Positions 43,209 to 53,841 of a stretch of DNA of 64,000 nucleotides are shown here, in pieces. The notes beneath the pieces are model-generated. The model had not been told where the DNA came from. It did not search any database and saw nothing but the letters and a program-made list of their open reading frames with translations. The DNA comes from Roseiarcus sp963836695 (GTDB lineage: Bacteria; Pseudomonadota; Alphaproteobacteria; Rhizobiales; Beijerinckiaceae). The translations under genes were made by a program, and so were the position numbers. The stretch spans positions 1 to 64,000 of the forward strand of contig CAWIKX010000019.1 of assembly GCA_963836695.1 (NCBI GenBank), read 5' to 3'. How positions within the stretch are numbered: the first letter of the stretch is position 1; each line of letters opens with the position of its first letter.

Positions 43209-43982
43209 ATGAAGCTGATCTGTCTGAACACGTGGGGCGGGCGAGCAGGAGGCGAGAAGCTGCTTGCCTTTCTGGATTCGCATCGCAACGCTGATTTCAT
43301 TTGCCTGCAGGAGGTCTGGTCCGGCCCTTACGAGAATTTGCAGGGCGTCGCTGCCGAAGCCGCGCCGCTTTCACAAGCCGAGGTCATGGTCTATGGCAAG
43401 CAGACGATCGGCGCATTGCTCGACAGTCACCGGGCCTTCTTCCATCCGCATTGCTTGAACAACTACGGGCTGATGACGCTGGTCTCGAAGCGGTTGGAAG
43501 CCGTTGACTCCGGCGACGTTTTTGTCCACCGCGAGCGCGGCTTCCTCCCGCAAGGCAATCTCGGCCTGCACGCCCGCAACATTCAATTCGTCACCGTCGC
43601 TACGCCAGTCGGACGGTTCAGCATCATGAACTTTCATGGCCTCTGGAACGGACAGGGCAAGGGCGACAGTGACGAGCGGATCGCGCAATCTCGGCAAATC
43701 CTCGCCTTTCTCGCCTCCCGCCCGGAGCCGTTCGTCCTGTGCGGCGACTTCAATCTTGAGCCGGACACGAAAAGCTTGCAGATGCTCGAGGAGCAAGGTT
43801 TACGCAACCTCATCGCGGAGTACGCGGTGGCCTCGACTCGCACCACATTTTACCCTGGCGCCGAAAGGTTCGCCGATTATGTGCTCGTGAGCGCCGGCGT
43901 GGATGTGTTCGAATTCCGTGTGCTGCCCGACGAAGTGTCGGACCACGCCCCGCTCTCGCTCAAGTTCGTCCGCCTTAGCTGA
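43209..43982 (+). CDS. Endonuclease/exonuclease/phosphatase family hydrolase
   Basis: A 257-residue protein of the EEP fold (DNase I, AP endonuclease, inositol phosphatase). Landmarks: MKLICLNTWGG at the start, FICLQEVWSG (catalytic Glu), MNFHGLWNGQGKGDSDERI, FVLCGDFNLEPDT (Asp/Asn) and VSDHAPLSLKF (catalytic Asp-His). All active-site residues are present. The substrate cannot be assigned. Converges with bamE; their 3' ends overlap by eight bases. Confidence 0.9.
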   Translation: MKLICLNTWGGRAGGEKLLAFLDSHRNADFICLQEVWSGPYENLQGVAAEAAPLSQAEVMVYGKQTIGALLDSHRAFFHPHCLNNYGLMTLVSKRLEAVDSGDVFVHRERGFLPQGNLGLHARNIQFVTVATPVGRFSIMNFHGLWNGQGKGDSDERIAQSRQILAFLASRPEPFVLCGDFNLEPDTKSLQMLEEQGLRNLIAEYAVASTRTTFYPGAERFADYVLVSAGVDVFEFRVLPDEVSDHAPLSLKFVRLS

Positions 43983-44430
43983 ACCTGAACAGGCCGCCCA
44001 TTACGTTCTTGAGGAAGTCGGGCTCCGAACCGCCGGTCGGCGTCGTGCGGCTGACGAAGTCGAACACCTTGCCGTCCTTCATGCCGTAATTGGCGATGCG
44101 GTCGACCTTGCCGCCCTTGTCGAAGTAGACGGCAAGGACATGCTGATCGGTCATTTGGACCGGCATGAATGATAGGGTGTGCTGCATCTTCTGCCCGATA
44201 TAGTACCAAGCGTCGCCGCCGACCGTGGATGTAGTCGAGGGGGTGCCAAGAGCCGCGAGCGCTTCGGGCTTGGTCGTCACGCCGACCTTGAGCTGCGACA
44301 GCGTATCCTCATCGACCTGATAGCCGCGGGCGAAGTCGCCTTGGTATCCCAGGCAGCCGCTAACCATGAGCGCTGCGCAGAGAGCCAATCCCAATGTTGC
44401 TAGACGATGGACCTTGAACGCCATTCGCAT
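43975..44430 (-). CDS. bamE: Outer membrane assembly lipoprotein BamE (SmpA/OmlA)
   Basis: A 151-residue lipoprotein of the beta-barrel assembly machine in the outer membrane. Signal with lipobox (LCAALMVSGC), then the SmpA/OmlA fold: DEDTLSQLKVGVTTKPEALA, LGTPSTTSTVGGDAWYYIGQ, VLAVYFDKGGKVDRIANYGM. Two nearby ATGs (44430 and 44424) are possible starts; AGAGAGACGGA stands before the first. It is divergent from the cbp3 gene, the order known from many Hyphomicrobiales. Confidence 0.92.
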   Translation of the reverse strand: MRMAFKVHRLATLGLALCAALMVSGCLGYQGDFARGYQVDEDTLSQLKVGVTTKPEALAALGTPSTTSTVGGDAWYYIGQKMQHTLSFMPVQMTDQHVLAVYFDKGGKVDRIANYGMKDGKVFDFVSRTTPTGGSEPDFLKNVMGGLFRFS

Positions 44431-44537
44431 TCCGTCTCTCTTCGATCCGTCTTTCGCCTTGCCAGACTGAGCTCGGATGCCTAACTCATGAACCCTGACG
44501 AGAGCAAGGCACAAGACGCCGCTCACGGGACATCGGT

Positions 44538-45101
44538 ATGATCTTGGCCCAGTGGCGCGCGCGGCGCGCCAGCAAAGCAGTCATCGAGCAGATTAGAGGC
44601 GAGATCGTGGCTGCGGCGCGCCGGCCGGAGCTGTACGAGGCGCTGGCGGCGCCCGACCGGATCAACGGCCGGTTCGAGCTTCTGACGCTGCACGCCGGGC
44701 TCGTCCTTCGTCGGTTGGCGACGCTGGGCGGCGTCGCCAACTCCATCGCCCAGGAACTGGTGGACAGCCTCTTCCTCCACTTCGACGATACGCTGCGCGA
44801 GATCGGACACTCGGATATTGGCGTGGCGAAGCGCCTGAAGACGATAGGAAGCGCCTTCTACGGCCGCAACGCCGCTTATGCCGCGGCGCTCGACCACAGC
44901 TCGTCCACCGAGCTCGCAACGGCGCTCGCCAGGAACGTTTACGGCGCGGAAAGCGGGGAGACCCGGTCGAAAGCCGAAGCGCTTGCCCGCTACGTCAATT
45001 CACTCGAAGTGGACTTGGCGGCGATCCGGATTGAGGATTTTGCGACTGGCCGCTTTCGGTTCCCGCTTGGCTCGATCGCCGCCGTAATTGCTCATGAGTG
45101 A
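44538..45101 (+). CDS. Ubiquinol-cytochrome c chaperone (CBP3-like)
   Basis: A 187-residue helical protein of the Ubiq_cyt_C_chap family, which helps assemble cytochrome b of the bc1 complex. Typical features: LYEALAAPDRINGRFELLTL, HAGLVLRRLATLGG, LVDSLFLHFDDTLREIGHSD and IGVAKRLKTIGSAFYGRNAA. Full length. Its TGA lies inside the start region of the DUF177 gene (ATGAGTGA), so the two are coupled. Confidence 0.93.
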   Translation: MILAQWRARRASKAVIEQIRGEIVAAARRPELYEALAAPDRINGRFELLTLHAGLVLRRLATLGGVANSIAQELVDSLFLHFDDTLREIGHSDIGVAKRLKTIGSAFYGRNAAYAAALDHSSSTELATALARNVYGAESGETRSKAEALARYVNSLEVDLAAIRIEDFATGRFRFPLGSIAAVIAHE

Positions 45102-45636
45102 AGAAAAGCTCTTCTCGCGCGTCGTGCGGGTCGACGCCATTCCTGGCGAAGGTCAGGTCATCAGGATCGAGGCCAACCCCACCGAGCGGGAAAGGCTGGC
45201 GTCGTTTTATCGGCTTCCGGCCGTCGCGGCCCTGACGGCGACATTGCGCGTCGAACCTTGGGGACGCGGCGGCGCGCGGGTGACGGGCGCCATCCATGGA
45301 GAGGTCACTCAAACCTGCATCGTTTCGCTTGAGCCGTTTCCGGCGACCGTTGACGAGGAGGCGGATGTGCGGTTCGCGCCGGAGACTACGGTCAGTTCTG
45401 GATCGAGGGAGACAAACGAAGCGCAGACATTTTCCCTGGCCGATGAAGACGAGCTAGATCCCGTTGTCGACGGAACAATCGATCTCGGCGCCCTTGCGGC
45501 GGAGTTCCTCGCCCTTGGCCTCGATCCTTATCCGCGAAAACCCGGCGTGGCCTTCGACGAGGAGGAAACAAATCCAGAGCCGACGGACTCGCCATTTGCA
45601 GCGCTTGCCCGGCGGGGCAAAGCGAGGTCAGATTAG
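45094..45636 (+). CDS. YceD/DUF177 family protein
   Basis: A 180-residue protein of the DUF177 (YceD) family. Its N-terminus MSEEKLFSRVVRVDAIP and the core WGRGGARVTGAIHGEVTQTC, VSLEPFPATVDEEADVRF are typical; a late acidic region ends in EFLALGLDPYPRKPGV. The family lies next to plsX/fabH or rpmF in most bacteria and is involved in 23S rRNA or ribosome maturation in some. The ATG at 45094 overlaps the end of the cbp3 gene. Confidence 0.9.
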   Translation: MSEEKLFSRVVRVDAIPGEGQVIRIEANPTERERLASFYRLPAVAALTATLRVEPWGRGGARVTGAIHGEVTQTCIVSLEPFPATVDEEADVRFAPETTVSSGSRETNEAQTFSLADEDELDPVVDGTIDLGALAAEFLALGLDPYPRKPGVAFDEEETNPEPTDSPFAALARRGKARSD

Positions 45637-45791
45637 GGCGGGAATGTTGCAACCCGATGGCAAGATAACGGCATTGCATAAAATTTGACGCCAAGTTAAC
45701 GTCCGTTCCCCGGAGCTCCGCACGAGCTACGCACCAAGCGCTGCGCAACCAACAAGTTCGGGTAAGCGCTGACGACAAAGGGAGGGATGCT

Positions 45792-46304
45792 ATGGATCTC
45801 ATCACAGCACTGGCGGTCGCCATCGGCGTGCTCGGAGGCGTTGCGACGTTTGTCTTCTTGTCGCCATTCGGGATGGGGCTGCACATTTGGGCGGCGTTCA
45901 TCGCTTGGGCGACATTCTACCACTGCGGCGGCAAGGAGGCCGGACTCAGCAAGGCCCTTATTCACCTGATATTCGGCGCGATCATGGCTTACATCGCCCT
46001 GCTCCTAGTCACCCAAGTCCCGCTTGGAGGCGCGCTCGGCGTTCCGCTTTGGGCCGGCATATGCGTCTTGATCACAGTCTTCATTCTTGTGTATGCGGCA
46101 AAGTCTCCGACGCTGAGCGACATCCCGGCGTCCGTCCTTGGGTATGCAGCAACGGCGGGACTCGCGCTGGCGGGCAACAAGCTGGGCGCCGTCACCACGG
46201 CGTCGCTGGAAAACCCGTTCATCAACATCGTGATCTCCCTGATCATCGGCGCGGTGCTCGGATACATTTCCCAGAAGATCGCCTTGGCGCTGGTCAAGGA
46301 ATAG
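45792..46304 (+). CDS. DUF1097 membrane protein
   Basis: A 170-residue protein with about five hydrophobic helices, matching DUF1097: MDLITALAVAIGVLGGVATF, GMGLHIWAAFIAWATFYHCG, GAIMAYIALLLV, SVLGYAATAGLALAGN. GGGAGGGATGC stands before the start. The family is of unknown function. It interrupts the usual yceD-plsX order, so it may be a later insertion. Confidence 0.83.
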   Translation: MDLITALAVAIGVLGGVATFVFLSPFGMGLHIWAAFIAWATFYHCGGKEAGLSKALIHLIFGAIMAYIALLLVTQVPLGGALGVPLWAGICVLITVFILVYAAKSPTLSDIPASVLGYAATAGLALAGNKLGAVTTASLENPFINIVISLIIGAVLGYISQKIALALVKE

Positions 46305-46694
46305 GCGGGGCGCGAAGGCGAAGGCCGGGAGCTTCGGCGTCGATTCGCGGGCGAAGGTGCGCAAGTCGACGATTCCAGCAATCGTGAGGCCCCGCGGGCC
46401 TTAGGGAAGGCGTTGCTCTTCCACCAAGAGAATTTCGGGATCGCCAGCCGGCGTCCGCTTCTAACGGCTGAACGCAGTTGCTGAATTTGGCGGCAACGGC
46501 CTTGAAGGCCGGCGCTCAAGGTCAGTCCTCATCTCTAACATTTGGGTGATCGCGCGACGGTCGCGCCCTCGAAATCAACCCGTTGCGGGCTGCAGCCGAA
46601 CACGAGTTTCTTGCGTTGCCTTGCACGGCGGAGCCGCTATTGTCGCGCCGCGCCGCGCCGTCCGGGCAACGCGCTCGGGCGGTCGGACGAAAGA
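46305..46694. other. Gene-free stretch upstream of plsX
   Basis: 390 bases. An in-frame extension of plsX runs back to 46542 but the coded sequence is unlike the family, so I treat it as non-coding. No repeat or promoter stood out. Confidence 0.4.
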
Positions 46695-47753
46695 ATGGCG
46701 GGCGACATTCGCATAGCTCTGGATGCGATGGGAGGCGATCACGGGCCGACGATCGTACTACCTGCCGCGGCGCTTGCGCTCGAGCGCCATCCTGACGTCG
46801 AGTTCCTCCTCTATGGCGACCAAGGCGTGATTGGCCCGATCCTCGAGCGTCATCAAAGGCTAGCCGCCAACTCTCAGGTTTTTCATAGCGACGTTGCGGT
46901 CAAGATGAGCGACAAGCCGAGCCAGGCGCTGCGCACCGGAAGACGCGTCTCGTCGATGTGGCAGGCGATCGAAGCAGTGAGGTCGGGCGCGGCCGATTGC
47001 GCGGTCTCCGCCGGCAATACTGGCGCCTTGATGGCCATGGCCAAGTTCTGCCTGCACACAATGGCGCCGATCCAGCGGCCTGCGATCGCGGCGATGTGGC
47101 CGACATTGCGCGGCGAGTCGATCGTGCTCGATGTCGGCGCGACTATTGGCGGCGATGCGCGGCATCTTGTCGATCTGGCCGTGATGGGCGCGGCGATGGC
47201 GCGAATCGTATTCCACATCGACTCTCCCACGGTCGGCCTCCTCAATGTCGGGACCGAGGAGATCAAGGGGGTGGAGGAGGTTAAGGCGGCGGGGCGCATT
47301 CTACGGGAAGTCAACCTGCCAAACATGCGCTATCAGGGCTTCGTCGAGGGCGACGATCTGGGCAAGGGCGCTGTCGATGTTTTCGTCACCGAAGGTTTTA
47401 CCGGCAACATCGCGCTGAAGACAGCCGAGGGCACCGCAAAGCAACTCGGTCAATATATGCGCGACGCCATGAACCACGATCTGATGTCGCGAATAGGCTT
47501 CCTGTTCGCCCGCAAGGCGATCGCCACAATGCGCGCCAAAATGAGCCCGCGCGCCAGCGGCGGAGTTTTTTTGGGGCTTGACGGCGTCGTCATCAAGGCC
47601 CATGGCGGCGCCGACGCCGAAAGCTACGCTGGCGCCGTGGAATTAGCCTATGACATGGTTCGTCAACAGTTGCTGGGCAAGATCGGGGAAATGATCGCCC
47701 ACGCTAACGGTTTCCGTCCCGTGCCGGCGCGATCACGCGCCGTCCAGTCTTGA
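46695..47753 (+). CDS. plsX: Phosphate acyltransferase
   Basis: A 352-residue PlsX, which makes acyl-phosphate from acyl-ACP for phospholipid synthesis. Start MAGDIRIALDAMGGDHGPT is the typical N-terminus; SAGNTGALMAMAKFCL, VLDVGATIGGDARHLVDLAV, VFVTEGFTGNIALKTAEGTA and GGVFLGLDGVVIKAHGGADA are family motifs. Full length. Directly followed by fabH; the two end/start regions overlap or touch. Confidence 0.96.
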   Translation: MAGDIRIALDAMGGDHGPTIVLPAAALALERHPDVEFLLYGDQGVIGPILERHQRLAANSQVFHSDVAVKMSDKPSQALRTGRRVSSMWQAIEAVRSGAADCAVSAGNTGALMAMAKFCLHTMAPIQRPAIAAMWPTLRGESIVLDVGATIGGDARHLVDLAVMGAAMARIVFHIDSPTVGLLNVGTEEIKGVEEVKAAGRILREVNLPNMRYQGFVEGDDLGKGAVDVFVTEGFTGNIALKTAEGTAKQLGQYMRDAMNHDLMSRIGFLFARKAIATMRAKMSPRASGGVFLGLDGVVIKAHGGADAESYAGAVELAYDMVRQQLLGKIGEMIAHANGFRPVPARSRAVQS

Positions 47754-47773
47754 TTACGGAAGACCCCACGCTG

Positions 47774-48823
47774 ATGAGCCTTGCATCTCCTCCGCCGATC
47801 GACCGGCGCACACGCAGCCCCGAACTGGAAGCTTCGCCTGCCCGCGCGCAGACGATCCGCGCCTGCGTGCGCGGTTGTGGCGCCGCGCTGCCCGCGCGCG
47901 TCCTGTCGAACGCTGAGCTGGCGACGAAGGTCGACACGTCGGACGAATGGATCGCGCAACGCACCGGAATCCGCCAGCGCTATGTCGCCGGCGCCGGCGA
48001 AACCACATCCTCGCTGGCGTTTAAAGCGGCTCAGGCGGCTTTGCGGAGCGGCGCCCTTCAGGCAGCCGACATTGATCTCGTCATCGTCGCTACGTCGACG
48101 CCGGATTACACGTTTCCCGCCGTCGCAACTCAGGTTCAGGCGGCTCTCGGCATCGTCGAGGGCGCGGCCTTCGATATGCAAGCTGTCTGTAGCGGCTTCG
48201 TCTATGCAGTCGTGACGGCCGACAAATTTCTGCGTTCCGGTTCGCATAAGCGCGCGCTCGTGATCGGCGCGGAAACATTTTCGCGGATCCTCGATTGGAG
48301 CGACCGCACGACTTGCGTCTTGTTCGGAGACGGGGCGGGAGCGATCGTGCTCGAGGCGCGCGACAGCGACGGCCGGCTCGCCTCGCCCGGCGTGATCGCC
48401 TCGCGCCTGCGTGCGGACGGCCGGCACCGCGAAAAGCTTTATGTGGATGGTGGGCCGTCGACCACGGGGACGGTTGGCCATTTGCGGATGGAAGGCAAGG
48501 AAGTGTTTCGCCACGCGGTCGGCATGGTGACCGATGTGATCCAGGGATGCTTCGCGGACGCGGGCGTTACGGCGGACGAGATCGACTGGTTCGTGCCGCA
48601 TCAGGCCAATCGCCGCATCATCGATGCTTCCGCAGACAAGCTCGGTATTGCGCGCGACAAGGTTGTCATCACCGTCGACCAGCACGGCAACACGTCCGCC
48701 GCCTCGATCCCTCTCGCGCTCGACGTCGCGGTCAAGGACGGCCGCATCAAGCCTGGCGACTTGGTGATGATCGAAGCGATGGGCGGCGGTTTCACCTGGG
48801 GCGCGGCGCTCCTACGCTGGTGA
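47774..48823 (+). CDS. fabH: 3-oxoacyl-ACP synthase III (KAS III)
   Basis: About 349 residues; starts fatty acid elongation by condensing acetyl-CoA with malonyl-ACP. Catalytic triad present: Cys in DMQAVCSGFVYA, His in WFVPHQANRRII, Asn in DQHGNTSAASIP. The reading frame opens with TTG at 47750 overlapping plsX; ATG at 47774 is chosen, still leaving an N-terminal extension of about 30 residues over the usual RACVRGCGAALPARVLSNAE start. The ihfA and merR-type genes that often follow in this order are absent. Confidence 0.95.
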   Translation: MSLASPPPIDRRTRSPELEASPARAQTIRACVRGCGAALPARVLSNAELATKVDTSDEWIAQRTGIRQRYVAGAGETTSSLAFKAAQAALRSGALQAADIDLVIVATSTPDYTFPAVATQVQAALGIVEGAAFDMQAVCSGFVYAVVTADKFLRSGSHKRALVIGAETFSRILDWSDRTTCVLFGDGAGAIVLEARDSDGRLASPGVIASRLRADGRHREKLYVDGGPSTTGTVGHLRMEGKEVFRHAVGMVTDVIQGCFADAGVTADEIDWFVPHQANRRIIDASADKLGIARDKVVITVDQHGNTSAASIPLALDVAVKDGRIKPGDLVMIEAMGGGFTWGAALLRW

Positions 48824-48845
48824 AGGCGCGAGCAGTGCGAGCGCG

Positions 48846-49868
48846 CTACTCGAAGGCGAAGATGCGCTTCCAGTCGTTTTTCATGCTGACGACGATCCAG
48901 CCATCTTTCGTCGCCTTGTCGTAAAGCTTCTGCGGGAAGCGGCCGACTTTCGTATCGGGAAGGCCGTGCGCGGGCCCGTAGGCGTATTCGCGCGCGCCGT
49001 CGTCGTGCAGCACCAGCATGGCGAGGCGGGCGCCGCCGCCTGCTTTCGTATATTCGAGCATCTCACGGTCGCCGCCCGAGTTGCCGAAGGCGAATTGGGG
49101 CCTGCGCCCGATCACGAGATGAATACCCGCGGGCTTGCCGGCCTCGTCGTCGTTGAGGAGAACTTTGGCTTCCCGGACGAGGACGGGCTTGCCGTCCGCT
49201 CCAGGCTTGAAGCTGAGATCGAACATGGTTCCGATCACCTGCTCGGGCGGAACGCCGTAGACCCGCTCAGCATAGGCGCGGACGAAATCCTGGCCGCCGC
49301 CGGTCGCGATGAAGGTCCGGTAGCCATTGGCGCGCAGATATTCGAGGAGCTCGATCTGCGGCTGATAGACAAGCTCGGTGAAGGGCCGCTTCCAGCGCGG
49401 ATCGCGGGCCTGTTGGATCCAAGCCTCGGCCTCATCGCGGTATGTGTCCACATCCATGCCGGTCAAGGTCGCGCCGACGACGGAAAGAAGCTGCGCCAGC
49501 GACAGTTTCGCGACCGCCGCTTGGTCGCCCGAAAGGATGGCCCTGAACGCCTCTTCCTTGGCGAGCTCAGGCCGTTCCCTCACGACTTCCGGCACGCGAC
49601 TGAAAGCGAAGACGAGTTGCGTGTAGATCGGGTGCTCGACCCACAGCGTGCCGTCCTGGTCGAAGGTTGCAATGCGGTCGGCGCGCGGCACGAAGCTGGG
49701 GCTCGCGGCTTCGGTCGTCGTGTGGACGAACTTGACGATCGCGTCCTTGGCCGGACCCGCGTTCCACGAGGGCAGGGGATCGCTTTCCGCGTCCGCCGGC
49801 CCGGCGAGGCTGAGTGCAGCCGCCCCGCCGAGCATGAGCGCGGCAAATTCGCGCCGGCGCAGGTCCAT
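48846..49868 (-). CDS. Exported HAD-superfamily phosphatase
   Basis: A 340-residue haloacid-dehalogenase-type hydrolase with an N-terminal RRREFAALMLGGAAAL signal of Tat kind (cleavage near ADA). HAD motifs: I ATFDQDGTLW, II FIATGGGQDF, III region (GRRPQ), IV FGNSGGDREML. An alpha-helical cap lies between I and II. It is close to periplasmic phosphoserine-phosphatase-like proteins; substrate unknown. The next gene downstream in the same direction is not obvious; the upstream Tat protein gene starts at 50328 on the same strand. Confidence 0.85.
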   Translation of the reverse strand: MDLRRREFAALMLGGAAALSLAGPADAESDPLPSWNAGPAKDAIVKFVHTTTEAASPSFVPRADRIATFDQDGTLWVEHPIYTQLVFAFSRVPEVVRERPELAKEEAFRAILSGDQAAVAKLSLAQLLSVVGATLTGMDVDTYRDEAEAWIQQARDPRWKRPFTELVYQPQIELLEYLRANGYRTFIATGGGQDFVRAYAERVYGVPPEQVIGTMFDLSFKPGADGKPVLVREAKVLLNDDEAGKPAGIHLVIGRRPQFAFGNSGGDREMLEYTKAGGGARLAMLVLHDDGAREYAYGPAHGLPDTKVGRFPQKLYDKATKDGWIVVSMKNDWKRIFAFE

Positions 49869-49890
49869 GTCGTGCCGAAAACGGGCTGGC

Positions 49891-50328
49891 TTAAGCGAGC
49901 GAGATGCTCATTCCGCTGAGGTCGATCGAGAAGCTGAAGCCGACCTGACGCCCGTGAAGGCGAAGGACGACGCCGTTGGCGTTCGACAGTTGTGCGGTGC
50001 TTCTGCCGCCCGCAACCGACATGCCCGCGCCGATGGCCGAGTAAAGGCCCGCAATGTCGCCAGGGGCATGAACGTTAAGCGCCGTGCCGACCAGATCCGT
50101 CGCCGAGACGCCAATCAAGGCGCCCGCGCTGATGCCGCCGACTCTCAGCGGGAACCGTTGCCCGCGGAAGGTGAAAACGCCGCTGCCGCCCGTCACGCCG
50201 AAGATGAATCCGGCGCTGGCGATGTGGAGGGAGACCGATCCTGTTGCGGCCTCCGCCGGCGCAACGAAGGCCGCGGTCGCCAGACCTGCGCCCGATAGAA
50301 TAAGGCGGCGACGCGTAACATTGTCCAT
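49891..50328 (-). CDS. Tat-signal small exported protein, Gly-rich
   Basis: A 145-residue protein with a Tat-type signal (NVTRRRLILSGAGLATAAF, cleavage near AEA). The mature part is Gly/Ser-rich and beta-like: GFIFGVTGGSGVFTFRGQRF, LRVGGISAGALIGVSATDLV, DIAGLYSAIGAGMSVAGGRS, ending FSFSIDLSGMSISL. No family is recognised with confidence. It lies 22 bases upstream of the HAD phosphatase gene on the same strand and is probably co-transcribed with it. Confidence 0.65.
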   Translation of the reverse strand: MDNVTRRRLILSGAGLATAAFVAPAEAATGSVSLHIASAGFIFGVTGGSGVFTFRGQRFPLRVGGISAGALIGVSATDLVGTALNVHAPGDIAGLYSAIGAGMSVAGGRSTAQLSNANGVVLRLHGRQVGFSFSIDLSGMSISLA

Positions 50329-50524
50329 GTGAGTCTCCCCGGTTAGGCCCGATCAAATCCCGCGTCCCAGCATGAGTTCAGCCCATAAGGCGCGCGGCGC
50401 GGGCCAGTCTACCGCCGTTGTGGCCAATTCGCTAACTTTGTCAGTTGGCGACGCTGAGCCAAGCCGCACATTTCTCTTGGCGGAATTTTCGTTCTCGCCG
50501 CCGCCGGTGGGCGGCGGCGAGGAT

Positions 50525-50740
50525 GGTGCTGCTTGAATGTTGTTCCACAACCCGCTGCGCGAAGTCGAGCGAAAGAGGGTTTTTCTTATTTTTTGGCTCG
50601 TAACGCATTGAAAAGACCTGATTGGCCGAATTAAACGCTAGTAAACGCTAGCTAATTTACTAGCGTTTAGGCCCATTTAGCCTCGTTTTGCTAGCGCTTA
50701 GCGGGAAGAGATTCCGCTTTGGTTGTATTCCGCCGCTCCG
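50525..50740. repeat. Dispersed CTAGCG repeat, copy 3
   Basis: The best preserved copy. CACAACCCGCTGCGCGA, TTTTTCTTATTTTTTGGCTC, CATTGAAAAGACCTGATTGG, then AAACGCTAGTAAACGCTAGC, TTTACTAGCGTTTAGGCCC, TTTTGCTAGCGCTTAGCG. AACGCTAGTAAA and TTTACTAGCGTT are inverted repeats around a CGCTAGCTAA loop, so a stem-loop can form. It sits in the 489-base gap between the Tat protein gene and groEL. Confidence 0.75.
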
Positions 50741-50759
50741 ACTGCCGGGCGTGCCTGAC

Positions 50760-50790
50760 AAAAAGGGGCGACCTTTCGGCCGCCCCCTTC
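50760..50790 (-). terminator. Rho-independent terminator of groESL
   Basis: Read on the minus strand: a GC-rich stem (GGGGGCG/GGCCGAAAGG/CGCCCC) with a GAAA-type loop followed by five T. It lies 28 bases beyond the groEL stop codon. Confidence 0.75.
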
Positions 50791-50817
50791 CGTTCTGGGT
50801 ATTGAGCTTCGCGGACT

Positions 50818-52461
<1,644 letters not shown>

Positions 52462-52500
52462 TGATCTTAGTCCTCAGAATTTCAAGAGATAGCGTTGATT

Positions 52501-52818
52501 TCAGGCGGCTTTCTTGGAGGAGGAGGGGGTGCCCTCGACCACGCCCATGATGTCGGACTCCTTCATGATGAGGAGCTCCTCGCCATCGATTTTAACCTCG
52601 GTGCCGCTCCACTTGCCGAACAGCACTCTGTCGCCCGCCTTCACGTCCAAGGGGACGAGCTTGCCGCTTTCGTCGCGAGCGCCTGGGCCGGCGGCGATGA
52701 TTTCGCCCTCTTGCGGCTTCTCCTTGGCGGTGTCCGGAATGATGATGCCGCCCTTCGTCTTTTCCTCGCCTTCGATGCGACGGACGACGACGCGGTCATG
52801 CAGGGGTCGGAATTTCAT
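52501..52818 (-). CDS. groES: Co-chaperonin GroES (10 kDa)
   Basis: A 105-residue co-chaperonin that caps GroEL. MKFRPLHDRVVVRRIEGEEK, TKGGIIIPDTAKEKPQEGEI (mobile loop), DVKAGDRVLFGKWSGTEVKI are canonical. An in-frame extension upstream of 52818 overlaps the CIRCE element and is not used; GGAAACAT-side purines stand before the chosen ATG. First gene of the operon. Confidence 0.98.
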   Translation of the reverse strand: MKFRPLHDRVVVRRIEGEEKTKGGIIIPDTAKEKPQEGEIIAAGPGARDESGKLVPLDVKAGDRVLFGKWSGTEVKIDGEELLIMKESDIMGVVEGTPSSSKKAA

Positions 52819-52865
52819 GAATGTTTCCTCTTTCGAAATCGCCTGGGTTGGGCGCGGACGGTACG

Positions 52866-52892
52866 CTGGCACTCAATATCATCGAGTGCTAA
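52866..52892 (-). promoter_or_regulatory. CIRCE operator (HrcA binding site)
   Basis: Read on the minus strand TTAGCACTC, nine bases, GAGTGCCAG: the CIRCE inverted repeat with a perfect left arm and two changes in the right arm. It is 48 bases upstream of groES, as expected for heat-shock control by the repressor HrcA. Confidence 0.9.
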
Positions 52893-53333
52893 CGGCGCTC
52901 AAATAGGCAGCCCCGCAACCGCCGTCAAGGGCGGTCAGCGCTTGATTTGAGGGCTCAATTGACGCCGCTGGAACTCGCCGATCTAAGTCTGGGGCCCTGG
53001 CGCCCGTAAGGGGCCATGCAGCGGCGCGCACCCAAGCTAAGGGTCGGCGGCGCCGGCGTTGCTGGGGTGTCCTCGGCGGCCGCCTATCCGTACAGCTGTG
53101 ACTAATGCAGGGTCCCTAGTGCGGTGGCGATTGCGGCCCCTCTGTGGCGATGGCAACTACGCGCCGGACGACTATGGGCTACCGATTTTTTGCCAAACCG
53201 CCTGAGTCAAAACCAGTCGGACCTAGCGCAGCTACGACTTGTTGCCGTGGGGGGAACTGTTGGCCGCGGCGCGTGTTTCCTGGAGGAGAAAGGGCCTTCG
53301 CAGGCCCTGCAAACCGATCAAATGAAGGAGGTC
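52893..53333. other. Gene-free stretch between groES and the His/Pro-rich gene
   Basis: 441 bases holding the divergent promoters. An open frame back to 53124 exists but the ribosome site at 53324-53330 fixes the gene start downstream. Nothing else recognised. Confidence 0.4.
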
Positions 53334-53789
53334 ATGATGACCTATCGCATATCTTGCACGTCGGCCCTGGCGATCGGAGCGGCTGCTTTGGTTTCGTTGT
53401 CGACACTTTCCGCGGCGCGCGCTGACTCATCTGCAGACCCTGCGCCTACGCCAAGTTTTACCGTGCCTGCGCACCCGTCAAGCGCGCCGACCTCCGCGCC
53501 CACCTCAACCGCGACAGCGCCGTCACTCGCCGAGCCCGCGCCAACTCCAGCCTGGGTGGAAGCTGGCCCAGCACAGCATCCGGTTGGCCGACAACCGGCG
53601 GCGCGGCGTGAGATTCATCACCATTACGCTTACCGTGATGCGCATCGATACCACAGCGACAATCCCGTCCGGACTGTAGCGATGGGAGTGGCTGGCGGCG
53701 CCGCCGATCTGGGCTCGGTTGCTGGCTATCCATTCTATTGCTTCCCGAACTACGGCTCCTGTCCGGTCCGGGTGCCCTATCGGTACTGA
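53334..53789 (+). CDS. Exported Pro/Ala/His-rich protein
   Basis: A 151-residue protein. AAGGAGG at 53324-53330 decides the start at ATG 53334 (MMTYRISCTSALAIGAAALV, signal peptide ending near ARA). The mature N-terminal half is a Pro/Ser/Thr/Ala linker; then comes a His/Tyr block (REIHHHYAYRDAHRYHSDN) and a Gly/Tyr/Cys end (YPFYCFPNYGSCPVRVPYRY). No family is recognised. The His block may bind metal. A rho-independent terminator follows directly. Confidence 0.6.
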   Translation: MMTYRISCTSALAIGAAALVSLSTLSAARADSSADPAPTPSFTVPAHPSSAPTSAPTSTATAPSLAEPAPTPAWVEAGPAQHPVGRQPAARREIHHHYAYRDAHRYHSDNPVRTVAMGVAGGAADLGSVAGYPFYCFPNYGSCPVRVPYRY

Positions 53790-53814
53790 AGCGGCACTTC
53801 CATCTAGTGTTACG

Positions 53815-53841
53815 AAACCCTCGGCGGAGCGCCGAGGGTTT
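53815..53841 (+). terminator. Rho-independent terminator
   Basis: AAACCCTCGGC and GCCGAGGGTTT form a perfect 11-base stem around GGAGC, 26 bases past the stop of the His/Pro-rich gene, followed by CATTTG. Confidence 0.85.
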
